Assembly (NCBI GenBank): GCA_039621445.1
Contig: CP154954.1
Span: forward strand, 37,371,703-37,435,702
Direction of reading: 5' to 3'
Length of the DNA stretch: 64,000 nucleotides
DNA from: Euglena gracilis
Lineage: Eukaryota > Euglenida > Euglenophyceae > Euglenales
The notes under the pieces: model-generated
Seen by the model: the letters and a program-made list of their open reading frames with translations, nothing else
Told to the model about the DNA's origin: nothing
The model's database searches: none
Made by a program: the position numbers and the translations under genes
Shown here: one piece after another, positions 34,681-45,391 of the stretch
Layout of the letters: the number at the start of each line of letters is the position of its first letter
How positions within the stretch are numbered: the stretch's first letter is position 1

Positions 34681-34783
34681 ATTTTCAACAAAAATCCAAA
34701 AAAAAAAACACCATCCCACCCCCCATCAGGTTTTTTGGGAGAAATCCAAACTAGAAACCCCCAAAACTGTAAAAATGGACAAG

Positions 34784-34800
34784 GGTTAGGGTTAGGGTTA
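34784..34800 (+). repeat. Short interstitial TTAGGG run
   Basis: Nearly three units of the telomere-type hexamer (AGGGTTAGGGTTAGGG) lie about 100 bp upstream of the reverse transcriptase relic. This is too short to be telomere but matches the common eukaryotic telomere repeat. Confidence 0.6.
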
Positions 34801-34984
34801 GACATTTTTTTATTTTTGTCCTTTTTCCATGTGTTAAATTGAATGTGTTACTTTGGTAGTTTCGAGATGGTTTTCGCTGATTGCCTGCCGCGGGATTTTT
34901 TTGCTAAATTTTTCAGATGGACTCAAACAAAATGTGCTTAACAGTGGCGAAGGCAGATTGCAACAAACACCTTGCCAACAGGGA

Positions 34985-35735
34985 TAGCCCCAAACCCCCC
35001 CTCTCCCAAATAAGACCCCGGGTCTGCTTTTTGGGTCTGTTGCTGAAAATTCCTAGGCGTTGTTATTTGGGGGGTCTACCTTTTGAATTTTTGCACGACA
35101 CATCAGGGCAGTGATCAAGGCCTGTGGAAAAAAATTTACTCTGAAATTTCCTCCCTTGCATTGATTTTTGATTGATTGACCAGTGTCCACAAATGTCACG
35201 GATCTCGCCGGCATTGGTTTGATCACCTCACACCTCTTGGTGCTACGAGTTTAATGATTTTTTTTTGATTTGTCCAAAAATTAGCCCCCTGTTTGTCCAA
35301 AAACGAATCCGGGGAAATGTCCCGCCTGCAAAAAAAAGCACAAAAATGGACAAAAAAATGAGTCCTTTGCCCGAAATGTGCAAAAATTTGACAAAAAAAG
35401 TGCAAAAAAAAACACAAAATTGCAAAATTTATCAAAAGCATGCAAAAATGGCAGGAATATTACTGAAAGAAATTATGTGAAAATATGAGAGAAATCTCAT
35501 TTTGAAAAAACTAAAACTCTCAAAAAAAATTCCGAAAAAATGGAAAAATGCCAAATGGACAAAATTGTGAAAAATTGGGAAAGTCACAAAATTGCAAAAC
35601 AAGAACGAGAGCACGAAACCTCCCAACAAAAAAAATGCTGAAAAAAAAGCAAAAATATACAAAAAAAAGCACAAAAGTGCACATTTTGGAAAATTTCAAA
35701 AAAGGGCAAAAATTGTGCATTTATGTGAAAAAGTG
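34985..35735. other. AT-rich stretch without a gene
   Basis: 34985-35080 holds a CCCAAATAAGACCCC / TTATTTGGGGGG pair with the words GGGTCTG and GTTGCTGAAAAT, resembling 40280-40340. 35240-35735 is A-rich DNA (GCAAAAA and ACAAAAAA) whose open frames are compositional. Confidence 0.5.
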
Positions 35736-35884
35736 TTCTGCGCATTGACTAATGTCCAGTGCTACACCAGCCGTCAGGCAGAGTCCTCTCCTCCGCAGGG
35801 GGGGGGGGGGGCTGAAATAATGTTGTGCAAACCCATGCCCAGCTTTGAATTGAATTTTTTTGAAATTCCCCTGTTTTTGTTCAA

Positions 35885-35927
35885 GACGTCTGCACACACA
35901 TGCACACACAGGTGCACGCACGCACAC
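35885..35927. repeat. (CA)n microsatellite at an exon donor
   Basis: CACACA and GCACGCAC units abutting the donor of the C+B exon at 35928. Confidence 0.8.
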
Positions 35928-36263
35928 CGCTCCCATCAGTGAACCCTCCTCTCTCACCCGTCCGCACCACTGCACTCCGCTGCGCATCTCCGCCCCCGTC
36001 TCCGTCGCCGCCCTCGCCGGTGATGGGGTCAGTGCTGCGTCCTGGCCACTGCACCGGCGGCTGCCCCGCCCCACCGGCTGGCGGGGCTGCCGCCGCCCCC
36101 GGCACGCTCCCCACCGCCCGCAGGGAGCGTTGTGGGGGTTGGGGTATGACCCCGCCAGGCGGTGTGGTCGAAAAAGTCTCGTCGCTCCCTCCCGTCCCCC
36201 CGCTGCGCAGCCTCTCCCTGGGCGTGAGTGCCTCGTCCGTCCGCCCAGGGGTGCCCGGCGCAG
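35928..36263 (-). CDS. Module C+B exon, fused
   Basis: Acceptor CCTCGCAG, C core (APGTPGRTDEALTPRERL), open linker without a C-run, RSLRAVGSVPGAAAAP and the core GGAGQPPVQWPG, then a charged tract (TGEGGDGDGGGD) and the GSG donor. 336 bp, phase 1-1. At the position where other copies have an AG before B, this copy has AA, so C and B must be one exon here. Confidence 0.55.
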
Positions 36264-36725
36264 CTGCGAGGAGGTGCAGAAAGAGAGGGCAGAATGACGG
36301 TGAATGAAGGTTCCACCAAATACAGCACAAACCCTGCGACTGATTGCACCCCTGAGGTTCATTGGGCCGGCAAGGCCAAAGAAGACAAGTTTTGGCAGGT
36401 GCAGTTGTTGCAGTGACAGTGAAGCCGCTTCCCCCCCCCTTCCGCCCGACCAAATGCAGCCAAGTTCCTTAACCCAGATTTCCCCAAAATTCGGGGTGGA
36501 GCTTCCGGGGCCCACTCAATTAGGACCCCTTGCCCCATTGCTGCTCGTTGGCTTGGCTTGAGTTCAGAGCCAAAACAAGACTTGTTAGAAACCAGAAAAA
36601 TTTCGCGGAAGCATGCCAAGATCGTAACGACAACTTATATCCCAGGGTTCCCCAGAGACTTGTGCTGACGACTTTCACCAGCCAACGAATAAAAAAAAAA
36701 ACAGGTGAGAAAATGGGATGAAAAC

Positions 36726-36726
36726 C

Positions 36727-36789
<63 letters not shown>
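36726..36789. repeat. (ATG)n trinucleotide repeat
   Basis: About 21 perfect GAT/ATG units. Frames give runs of Asp, Met or, on the other strand, His, Ile or Ser; none belongs to a supportable gene. Confidence 0.95.
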
Positions 36790-36791
<2 letters not shown>

Positions 36792-37919
36792 CAGAGAAGC
36801 TGCACAGGAGATGGCGGAGAGGATGTGATGGAAAGACTGGGGAGGGTTGATCCCACCCACCACCCATGGGTTTTGGGGATGCCATACAGCTTGCAGAGAG
36901 GGTTTCCGAGCGCAGAGGGCAAAAAGGAGAGCAAGTGTCACCCCCTTTCTTTTGGTTTTTTTGTTTTTCCCTTTGAAGCAGGCATTTGCTTAAGGACCCC
37001 GGGACTCACTTAATCGTGCTGGTTCGCGATTATTCATGTCACTGGGAAACCCTGAGCACAGTAAATGACTGCCCTCAAAAGGAAACCCCTCCAAAGCCCA
37101 GCGACAAGCTGCACATATGCGTACCGCCGCCCTTGCTCAGCTGCGATGTGCCGCCCTCTGCGCTGTTCCGCTGAGCAGTGCCGGCTCCGCCCGCTGCCGT
37201 ACCAGAGCTCTCGCCGTCAGCACTGACCCCACCACCACCAGGCACCTATAGTTAAGCCCCAAAATTTCTCCATTTTAAGCCATTTTGACCTGTAGGTGGG
37301 GGACCATAACTTCGAAAAAGAATTATTTAGACCATAACTTTGGATATCCATTCAAGAAAACACACTGCACATCCTCGTTCAGAGCCCTTCAATTACCTTC
37401 ACACTTTCTTCACCCTGAATAACTGCAATGGGAAATGGCTGGACCAACCTGATGGCCGATTTTTTTTGCAAATATTGCAACAAGAACAGCAAAGCAAACA
37501 ATATAAAACAACAGCGACCTGTGTGCTTATCCAGAAGAGAGGCCCAACAGTCCTTTGTTGCGGTAAGCAAATGCAAGGGTTCGAGGATAGCCTTCTTTAC
37601 TTTTGATTATTATTTTGATAAAGCTGCTCGATTGTTTTGGAAAAATGCACAACAGCACGAACCAAAATGCAATAAATCTGAAACAAACTCGCACATCCAA
37701 AAGCATTGGACGCATCGTTTGGGTTTAATAAAAATTTTCACAGAAAACAGGAACTGTGGGGGGGGGGAACAATGCATACCGACAGACAAAGGTGGCCTTG
37801 CTGTGCTCCTCCACCATCGTCCAACGTTCACAACAAAAATTACTTCTTGCGGGAAAAAATTCTCATTTCAGGCCACGTTAGGCCAGTTTGGGCCATATCA
37901 GCTCTAGGTGCCTGCCCAC

Positions 37920-38300
37920 CGCCGCTCCCCAGGGCGGAGCTGCCGCCGCTGCTCGACCCAGGGCGGTACACCGGCAGCCGCCCAGTCCCGCTCGCCTGCG
38001 ACGCTGCAACCGCCGGCGGCGCGCCCCCCGGCCCTGCTGGCCACAGGGAGCAGCGGCCGGGGGGGGGGGGGGGCAGGCACCACAATGCCCGGGCACCCGT
38101 TCTTTGGAGGAGTCCTGGCAGGAAAGGTGCCCCATCACCCGCCCACAGCCTGCGTTGCGGCTGCCGAGCATGGCAGGGTGACGACTGGTAGCCTGGAGAA
38201 CCGACCAACCCGGCCCCACCGGCCCCCTCCCTTTTGCAGGGCTCCGGTTCCTCCCTGGGTGTGGGCATATGCTGCGCGCTCCACGCAGTGCCAAGCGTTC
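37920..38300 (-). CDS. Module C+B exon, fused through polyproline
   Basis: Acceptor TTGCCATTGCAG, C core (GTLGTAWSAQHMPTPREEPE), a roughly 80-codon linker that crosses a G-run read as PPPPPP, then the diverged core TGRLPVYRPGSSSGG and a donor GGCG|GTGGGC one codon past the usual GSG site. 381 bp, phase 1-1. It shows that the C-run can be read in frame as proline. Confidence 0.5.
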
Positions 38301-38746
38301 CTGCAATGGCAACCAGCGCATGAGGGGGAGGAGTAGCAGCACACAAGGCACCCACCTGAGAACAGCAAATGTGCTACATGAAGATGGGGAGAGTGTTGGG
38401 GGATTGGCAGGGAAATCAACAAAGTGGGAGGGGAGGGTGCCCGCCCCTCCCCTCCTACGGAGAAAAAAAAAATGGGACAAAGCACAGGAAAACTCTTGCC
38501 CAAAATGCTTTGAAAATACAAAATAATTATACCAAAGAATACGTGCCGAAAAAAATTCGCCAGAACCCTCCCCCCGAGGAAAAACAAAGCCAACCCACGC
38601 TTTACACCCAGGTGGAAAAGCTTTCAGCTCCGCAAAATGTGGGGGACCGGGCTATTGGTTGATGGATCATGTCAATGTCCCAGACTGTAATCTGACTATT
38701 TTTTGCCACACTGGCACACAGGCAGCCACCAGCCAGCACCACACAC

Positions 38747-39076
38747 CTGCCGCACCGTACCGGAGGCTGGAGCCCTCTCCCTCCCCCTCCCCCTCCAGCA
38801 CCGCCTCGTCCTCCTCCCCCTCCTCCTCATCGTCGTCCTCTTTCTCCGTGTGGCTGGAGACGCCCACTGCGCCAGAGCCGCCTGGGCCGGGCCGCACCCG
38901 GCCCCCCTGCCGCACGCCGCCGTGCGCCGGCTGCCCGTGGCGGTTCGCCGTGAGGTTCGCCACGCTGGGCCGGCTGCGCACCACAATGACGTCGTCGTCC
39001 ATCGGGAGCTCCGCTGGCAGCCGGCCAAACGGGGTCGGCGCCGGGATCCAAAGCCCTCGTTTGCCTCCGGCGTCCC
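38747..39076 (-). CDS. Module A exon, most diverged full copy
   Basis: Acceptor CACACCCAG, then a diverged start (GGKRGLWIPAPTPFGRLPAE) and a conserved core MDDDVIVVRSRPSVANLTAN, GVRQGGRVRPGPGG, an acidic run (EKEDDDEEEGEEDE) and AVLEGEGEG, donor GGCAG|GTGTGTG. 330 bp, phase 1-1; differences in length are multiples of three. Where the other copies use GTAAGG this one uses GTGCGG, both coding Val-Arg, which supports translation through this point. Confidence 0.6.
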
Positions 39077-39341
39077 CTGGGTGTGGCGGCAAAGGACCCA
39101 AGGACGAGCCACACGACGGCGGGGGAGCACTCACACGGTTCTGCTTCCCCAGTCACATACCGGTGCTCTGCCATCGCATGGACGTTGCCTCCACCGCGGC
39201 ATATCCAGGGAAGGCTTCTTTTTACCAACCGCAAAGGGAGGGCAGTGCAATGGGGTGCCTGTGCAAAGCAGGCATTTACCCCAAAACCCAACCCCTCGGG
39301 ACGGGGTCAAAAGTACCGTCCCCACTGGCTGCCCGTAGCAC

Positions 39342-39554
39342 CCCCCTGATGGGGGGCAACCTTCCTTAAAGAGAAGCCTGGTCCGGGGTACTCAGCCCCG
39401 TCCGCTGCGCCGCGCGGGCCCCGGCACGCCACCGGCCGGCCGGGGCGCCTCTTGGGGTGGGTGGGGAAGAAGTCGTCCATGGCGACGAGGGCCTCCTTCG
39501 GCAGCGGGGCGGGCGGGGTGGCCGCCAGCTTCCAGGAGGCGAAGGGGCTCATCC
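39342..39554 (-). CDS. Single-copy 5' exon (E5) of the minus-strand gene
   Basis: Acceptor GTCCCCCCCAG, then MSPFASWKLAATPPAP, LPKEALVAMDDFFPTHPKRR and PGRPVACRGPRG. A donor GGGG|GTGCTA 213 bp on keeps phase 1-1; an earlier GTGGCG is possible. No family recognised. Confidence 0.4.
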
Positions 39555-39595
39555 CTGGGGGGGACGGGGGGTTGTCCGGGTGCTGCCGGCAACAC

Positions 39596-39635
39596 CGCGG
39601 AAGGGCGTTTCGGTGTTCCGGCAAAGTGCTCGGAA
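39596..39635 (-). CDS. Possible 40-bp micro-exon (E4b)
   Basis: Between TGTGGTAGAG and the donor GCG|GTGTTGC lies a 40-bp open stretch reading FRALCRNTETPFR. It enters in phase 0 and leaves in phase 1, exactly what is needed to join the exon at 39708-39934 (leaves in phase 0) to E5 (enters in phase 1). This fit is the main evidence. Confidence 0.3.
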
Positions 39636-39707
39636 CTCTACCACACCCGAGGAGGAGCAAATGCTCGAGTGCGGGCACAGCACTCCAGCGTCCAGGCCAC
39701 AGCACAC

Positions 39708-39934
39708 CAGGGGTTGATGGGGCAGCGCTCCCCGGGAGACCGGTGTGCCCGGCGGTGCCTCGAGGGGTGAGGGACGACGGCTTAGGGGAGACGGCGAGGC
39801 CTTGGCATGCAGATTGTTTGGCTGGGGCCCAAGGGAAGTGAAGTTGCAAGCAGCGCCATGCAGCACTCCTGTCGGCTCCCCTGCTGGATCCACGTACACG
39901 GGTCGGTTGAGGTCAAGCATCATCGTCAACGTAC
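39708..39934 (-). CDS. Single-copy 5' exon (E4) of the minus-strand gene
   Basis: Acceptor CTCTGGCCTTCAG, then GTLTMMLDLNRPVYVDPAGE, GVLHGAACNFTSLGPQPNN, and a Ser/Pro-rich end closed by the donor CCCTG|GTGTGC. 227 bp, phase 1-0. The first half has the mixed hydrophobic/polar composition of a folded domain, unlike the A/B/C modules. Not recognised. Confidence 0.5.
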
Positions 39935-40259
39935 CTGAAGGCCAGAGCAATATGTGGCACAAATGGAAAAATCGCATCCATGGTTTTGTGCATAATTTTG
40001 TGGCGAAAAGAAACTTTGGTGGATTCAATAAAACAGCAGAAACAGGGGCACTCATTAAGCCTTTACAGACAGTCAGGCAGCAGCCACAAATGAACTCCTG
40101 GGGAAGACGTGGCCGCCATCCCCCTTGCTTCCTCGCAAGGGCCCAACAGAACATAACCCTTACATTCGCCAGAATTTTCCCCGTGTCTTTGACTCCAGTC
40201 GGTGAGTTGTATTCCTCTGAAGAAAACTGGTGGTTGCCCTGTAATTGGTGATCCCAAGT

Positions 40260-41230
40260 GGAATCCCAGCCACCAGACACCCCAAACCCCCCAAAATAAG
40301 GCCCTGGGTCTATGTTTTCCGTTGCTGAAAATCCCAATGGTCTCCTCTTTGGACTTTTGCTGAAAAAGCGGGAAAAAAAAGCCTTCCCGCAGGAGGTGGT
40401 CAATTTTTGGCAATGATTGAAAAATTGTCTCAAAAAGGCCAAATTTGACACATTCAAAATGGGCAAAAATCAAATAAAAATCCCACAAATCATTTTGGGG
40501 GCATTTTCACGGTTTCAGGGGGTGCAGCCTTTGGATTTTCCCCCCAATAAAAAATCCCGGGGGGGGTCTTTTTTTTGGAGGATGTTTAGTGTTGTTTTTT
40601 TTGGATATTTGCTGAAAAGTGGCAGGGGGGGTCCTATTTGGGGGGGGCGGTTAGAGAGCGTTAAAAAATGCTGGCCAAATTGGTTTGCACCTTTCGGGCT
40701 GGAAACTCATTCCAATGGCTTGCTTTATTGTTATTAAACAGTTCTCATTACTCATCAGCCTTGGAAAGCACTTTTTCGGGACCCATTTTCGCATTTTACA
40801 GTCCTATTTTGGGACTTGGCTTCACTAAACTGGGAATAACTCGAGGTGGGAGTTTGGATTAATATCATGGTTCTTGAGATAACCAGGACCAAATGGAAAG
40901 TGCCCCCCCCCCAAAAAAACCGTCCTGGGGTTGGGATTTGGTCCATATCAGGGATTCCAGCAAAACGACTGCAAAAACATACAAGAAACATATGTGATCT
41001 TCATCCCCGGACTTTGATTTTTCGACCCAACAGGGCTTCGGTTGCCCCCCCCCCCCGAGGGCCTAGCTTAGCGGTTGGAAAGTTTTGGTTGGTTGTTGGC
41101 TGGAAAAAGGCTGCTGGCTGACCCCCTCCCCCCCCCCTTAGGGTCAGGGTCAAACCGGGAACCAGGTACCAAAAAATCAAAACTGAAAAAAAATGCCCCA
41201 AAAACTACCAGGTGTGAGGGAAAATAAAAT
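40260..41230. other. Intron-like stretch with word repeats
   Basis: 40280-40660 holds CCCCAAAATAAGGCCC and TGCTGAAAA words with G-runs. 41040-41170 is a family E copy (TGGAAAAAGGCTGCTGGCTG). No exon is supported. Confidence 0.5.
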
Positions 41231-41674
41231 TTTGGTCCAAATGGCTGGCTTCTCAAGAGCTATTTTTGGGCTGCTGGCAGTGGATGGGTCCCCATTTCAC
41301 CAGTTTTCACGTTTGAAATCACGCAGCCATTGAAATGCACCCAAAGGGAATCCATTTCATTGCCCCCCTTTGCATTGTGCAAACCTTGAATCTGATCATT
41401 ATCTTTCCATGCCAAATTGTATTTCTGCCGTTCTGCAATCCCGCGGTGGTGCCACGCAGTACAAGCTGCCACATTTCACTGTGAAACACCTGTGCTCGCA
41501 ACTCGGGGAGATGATTTGGGACGGCTCTGAGTAACGTCGGGTGCTACCATTTTTCACTTTGTTTCTGGGTCTGAAAATTCACTTGCACTTGGGTGTGAAA
41601 ATTTACTTGGCACACTGTGTTAGTTCAAAGCTGGTCAGGGTCGTCCAGGTTTGGTTCAGCCCAGCTGGGCACAC

Positions 41675-41821
41675 CCATTGGCTGATTTTGGGCCGTCTGC
41701 ATCGCCACCTCCACCTCCTGGGCAGCCAGCACGTGGTGGGCCGTGGGGAGCTGCACCACCGCAGAGGACAGCGGAGCGTCCGCATCGTCCAGGAGGGCAA
41801 TGTGGAGAGAGCGATCCGGGT
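41675..41821 (-). CDS. Single-copy 5' exon (E3) of the minus-strand gene
   Basis: A textbook acceptor (TTGCCCCTCCAG) opens 147 bp reading PDRSLHIALLDDADAPLSSA, VVQLPTAHHVLAAQEVEVAM and QTAQNQPM before the donor ATGG|GTGTGC. Phase 1-1. It looks like part of a globular domain; no family recognised. Confidence 0.6.
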
Positions 41822-42220
41822 CTGGAGGGGCAAGAGGCACCATGAGACGGGGGCCGGGAAAGCCCAGGCAGAACAGGGGCAAGGGGGGATTTGCTCCCCG
41901 ATTGGGCCTGCTGCAAGCCAAAGTTGTGCTGGCTGGTGGCAAGGCTTTGGCCAAACAGCAAGAAGGAGATACACGTAAAATTATGTGTTGGTTAAAAAAA
42001 AAATGTCTGGCATTTACAATGCTTGCGCATCACATGTGGATGTTGCAGAAAGGAGTCCCTCAGTCTCAGGTCCAAAAGTGGCTCCTTCACCGCCTGAATG
42101 AACACAAAACATTCCAGCCAATAACTCGAAGAGTCTGCTTTCAAAAAAGGGAGGCAGAGAAGGCAATCAAAGATTAACAGCTGTAGAATTCACCAACAAT
42201 GGGCGTATGCGGGGACACAC

Positions 42221-42296
42221 CGTCGGCGCGTAACCGCATATCGATGAGCCCCATCCAGTGGGCCTGTGCCTTGCCTTGGGCCGACTGCTGCAGCAC
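42221..42296 (-). CDS. Single-copy 5' exon (E2) of the minus-strand gene
   Basis: Acceptor TCATGGGCAG, then VLQQSAQGKAQAHWMGLIDM and RLRADG, donor GACG|GTGTGT. 76 bp, phase 0-1, joining E1 (leaves in phase 0) to E3 (enters in phase 1). Confidence 0.6.
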
Positions 42297-42379
42297 CTGC
42301 CCATGACAGAAGAGACGGAGGGAGGGCCAAACCAAGCCAAGCCGTCCCGCGGCAACCTCGGCAGTGCGGGCTGGCACAC

Positions 42380-42510
42380 CACCGACGGGGGGGTCGTTCG
42401 GGTCTCGGCGTTGGTCTTCATTTGCAGCCGCAGGGGACCGTTGGAGGGGATGGGTCCATCCAACTCAATGGTCAGGGTCTCCACCAAAACCTTGAGTCGT
42501 TGAATGGGTT
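42380..42510 (-). CDS. Single-copy 5' exon (E1) of the minus-strand gene
   Basis: Acceptor GCTCTTTTTCTCAG, then PIQRLKVLVETLTIELDGPI, SNGPLRLQMKTNAETRTTPP, donor GTGTGCC or, three bases earlier, GTGGTG. Phase 1-0. Because it enters in phase 1 it is not the first coding exon; upstream exons beyond 42.5 kb were not found. Confidence 0.55.
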
Positions 42511-42559
42511 CTGAGAAAAAGAGCACATGGGAGACATGCCTGGGGGAGGGGGAGCGCAA

Positions 42560-44905
42560 CAAGGAACCTCAAAATATGCAACGCAAAAATGGAAAAAATG
42601 CCAAAAAATGTGAGCTCATTCCATACATTTAATGAGTTTATGCTGAAAACCTACCAAAGCACTTTGAATGTTTAACCACTCGCACTTTTTCCAATCATAT
42701 GCAATGCATGCATCGCCAAAAGAAAACACAAACCGCAAACTTGCTGTGGCCAGATTGATCTGACTTCCAGAACGGGGAAAAACTGACCAAGAACAATTGC
42801 CGATGGGAAAAATTCTGCCAGGCTTAAATTGCGGGGAAATTCCTGGATACCGGCTTAAAATGGCTGTGAAAGACCCACGTTTTCAGGGAAACGTAAGAGA
42901 ATTCACACCAAATCCTGAGGTTTTTCCCGGAATCCTAGACAGAAAATTGGTAAAAAATTTACTCCAATTTTTTGTGATTTTGAACAAAAATACATTGCAA
43001 GGTGCAGTGCCGAAGAAAGTTTTGGGCATTCACTGGAGAACTTTTTTTTAAATTTGCCGGGAAAAATCCTGGATCGACCTTAAAATGGCAGGGAAAATCC
43101 CGGACAAAATTTCGACCACAATTTTTCCCACAACATTTTTTCCCGTTCAAGTTTTTCCCCTCCCCAGCAGTGCATGCACAATAATTTCATTCCGAAAACA
43201 ACTGACATGCGAAATTATTCCCAAAACAGCCAACCTGGCACAAAAATGGTTGTTTTCATCCCAAGAGCCCCAAAAAATCCTTCGGCACTTCGTGCTTCGT
43301 GGCCATGCTTAAACTGGTTCGTATGCCATCACACACAGGGTTCGATATAAGGGTGGGGGTCCTACAGTCATCCGTAGGCGTCCAAAATTTTCCTCATCAT
43401 TTTACAGCTAACAGCCACTTTTAATGGCTGAATTAGTCAAAACAACGGCTCGAGAGTGGCATAAATGATGACTCAAGGCGGGCGCAATTAATGACTGTGG
43501 TAGGACAGATTCACTGGCTTCTGTGTGACATGAATAATGTCCCCAAGAGGATAAAAATAATGGTACTGAGATCACACAAATGATGTCTGGACAAAAATAA
43601 CGTGAAAAAAATGACGGGGAAAATGATGGGAAAAAAAGACCTCATTTTGTAACCCCCATTCCCTACTTGAGAGGGGGTTACTCGGGACCCCCCCAAAAAA
43701 TCATTTTTTTTTCCGTGCCACTCACACCCCTGCTGGAGGGAAACATGTTGAACAATCAGTCAGGGAAATTGACAAGATCACACAACAAATATGGATACTT
43801 TCCCAAGGCCTCACCACTGAAATTTAAGAAGTTCAGGAAATCACAAGCACCCAAATTGCAAAGGAAATAAAAAAAGCTGAAAGCCGGATTTTCGATCTCA
43901 GATCTCAGAAAAAGCAATGAATCAACGATGGCAGGTGGATTGGAACCTGAAAATCCATACCGAAAACGGTGGGGTGAAATTGTTGGCTTTCACTGGCAGC
44001 AATTGGATTCATTTAAAAACTGGCTGGGAAAAATCCTGGACGGATCCTTTGAAAGCCGCAGAGAATCCTGGGCTGCACATTCGGCCGGCACGAAACACAA
44101 AGACATGAACCTTCAGACAGAATGAGCTGGAGCACCTAACAAAAGCTGGCACCTGATGGGGGCCGAAAATCAACGTTTGGATCTCGACTGCTTGGTTGAG
44201 ATGGAGAAGACAATCGTACCTGTTGAAAGAAAGTGGGTGCAATTGTGGAGCCACTCCACAAAATATTCAATGCACAAAAAGCCCCTCCAAATATACACCA
44301 TAATTCCACAAAGAATACCCCCCCCCCGAGGACCGGTTGGATGCACAAATAGCAAGCCCCCATCATGCTGAAATGCAATCAAAGGGGAAAGAGAGATGGC
44401 ATGTAATGAACCTCACAGAACCCCCCCACACACTGCACCCCCACACACACATTGCTCCACTCACCCTTCCCGCATGCCCCCACACTTGGAAATGAAGTTG
44501 TTCTTTAGGCATTTTTTTTGGAGGGAACCCTTACTTGTGCAACGTACCACGCCTGCCCCCCCCCCCACAGTTGCCCACATGTTCCCCCCCCCCGCCCAAC
44601 ACACCCAATAGGATTTCAGTTTGGAGAGGTCAGGTTTAAAAAGGAAAAAATGGAGATGAGGACCTGGCTGCTTCCACTTGGTAAAGAACTAATTGCTGGG
44701 AGGTCGACAGCTGCTTTCCGAACGAACCTACAACGGCGCAATAGAGTCAACCCGGTTGACTGGCAGAGAGCAACAATCATCCGAATGACTGAGAATGATT
44801 GATATTGAAAACAGTGGCATCCCCCTTCGCTTCAGGAAAATTTGGCACAAAACATGGCAACGTGAAGACTTTGCGGTTTAGTTCGCAAGCTGAGTCTCGA
44901 AACAT
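42560..44905. other. Stretch without a supportable gene
   Basis: Contains diverged repeats of a GGGAAAAATCCTGGA / TTAAAATGGC type (42.83-43.11 and 44.00-44.04 kb), a stretch with TAATG words (43.49-43.63 kb) and a CACACACA/C-run segment (44.41-44.61 kb). Open frames are short and unconserved. Confidence 0.4.
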
Positions 44906-45391
44906 GTGCAGGAAGAAACAGGAACAGGAAGAAACACACAACGAAATGTGGCGATGACAATTCCAGAGAACCCCCACAAACCTCAGGTGGAAAGCGTTAG
45001 AAACACTGAGGGGTTGAGTGTGCCGCCTTCAATGAAAAAAATGGACACCTTTTTGGTGGACCTTATCACATTTGGTCGATGGGAACATTATGCATCTATC
45101 CCTTTTTTTTGCGCCGTCTGCATGGCAGGTGCTCGCACAGCGGACCCGTTTGCCACAGGCAACAACCACGGAGCGAATCACAAAAAAACCCTATTTTGCC
45201 TGGAACCCATCTTGATCATTGATTCAACCACCAAAAGCCTTTTTAAAAAAGATACCAGATGTTATGGTCGTTTTTCGAATAAATATGTTGAAAAAAAATG
45301 GGTGAAAAACAAGCAAACTTTTGCAATAATGGGCAAAGAATCCCAGCCTGCCTCCACGAAGGTTGAGGGCATACCGATGTGTTGTTTCTAG
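44906..45391 (+). CDS. Hypothetical open frame, 161 codons
   Basis: An ATG-to-stop frame of moderate complexity in ordinary-composition DNA, with a short hydrophobic patch (FFCAVCMAG) and a basic C-terminal half. No family recognised, no splice signals checked beyond its ends, and no copy in the window. It may be chance. Confidence 0.2.
   Translation: MQEETGTGRNTQRNVAMTIPENPHKPQVESVRNTEGLSVPPSMKKMDTFLVDLITFGRWEHYASIPFFCAVCMAGARTADPFATGNNHGANHKKTLFCLEPILIIDSTTKSLFKKDTRCYGRFSNKYVEKKWVKNKQTFAIMGKESQPASTKVEGIPMCCF

Noticed and set aside
34784-34800. A true chromosome end or telomere
   Set aside because: Fewer than three hexamers, with ordinary sequence on both sides.
36705-36885. Poly-Asp, poly-His, poly-Ile and poly-Ser frames
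   Set aside because: All are readings of the (ATG)n repeat; no flanking conserved coding sequence or splice signals.
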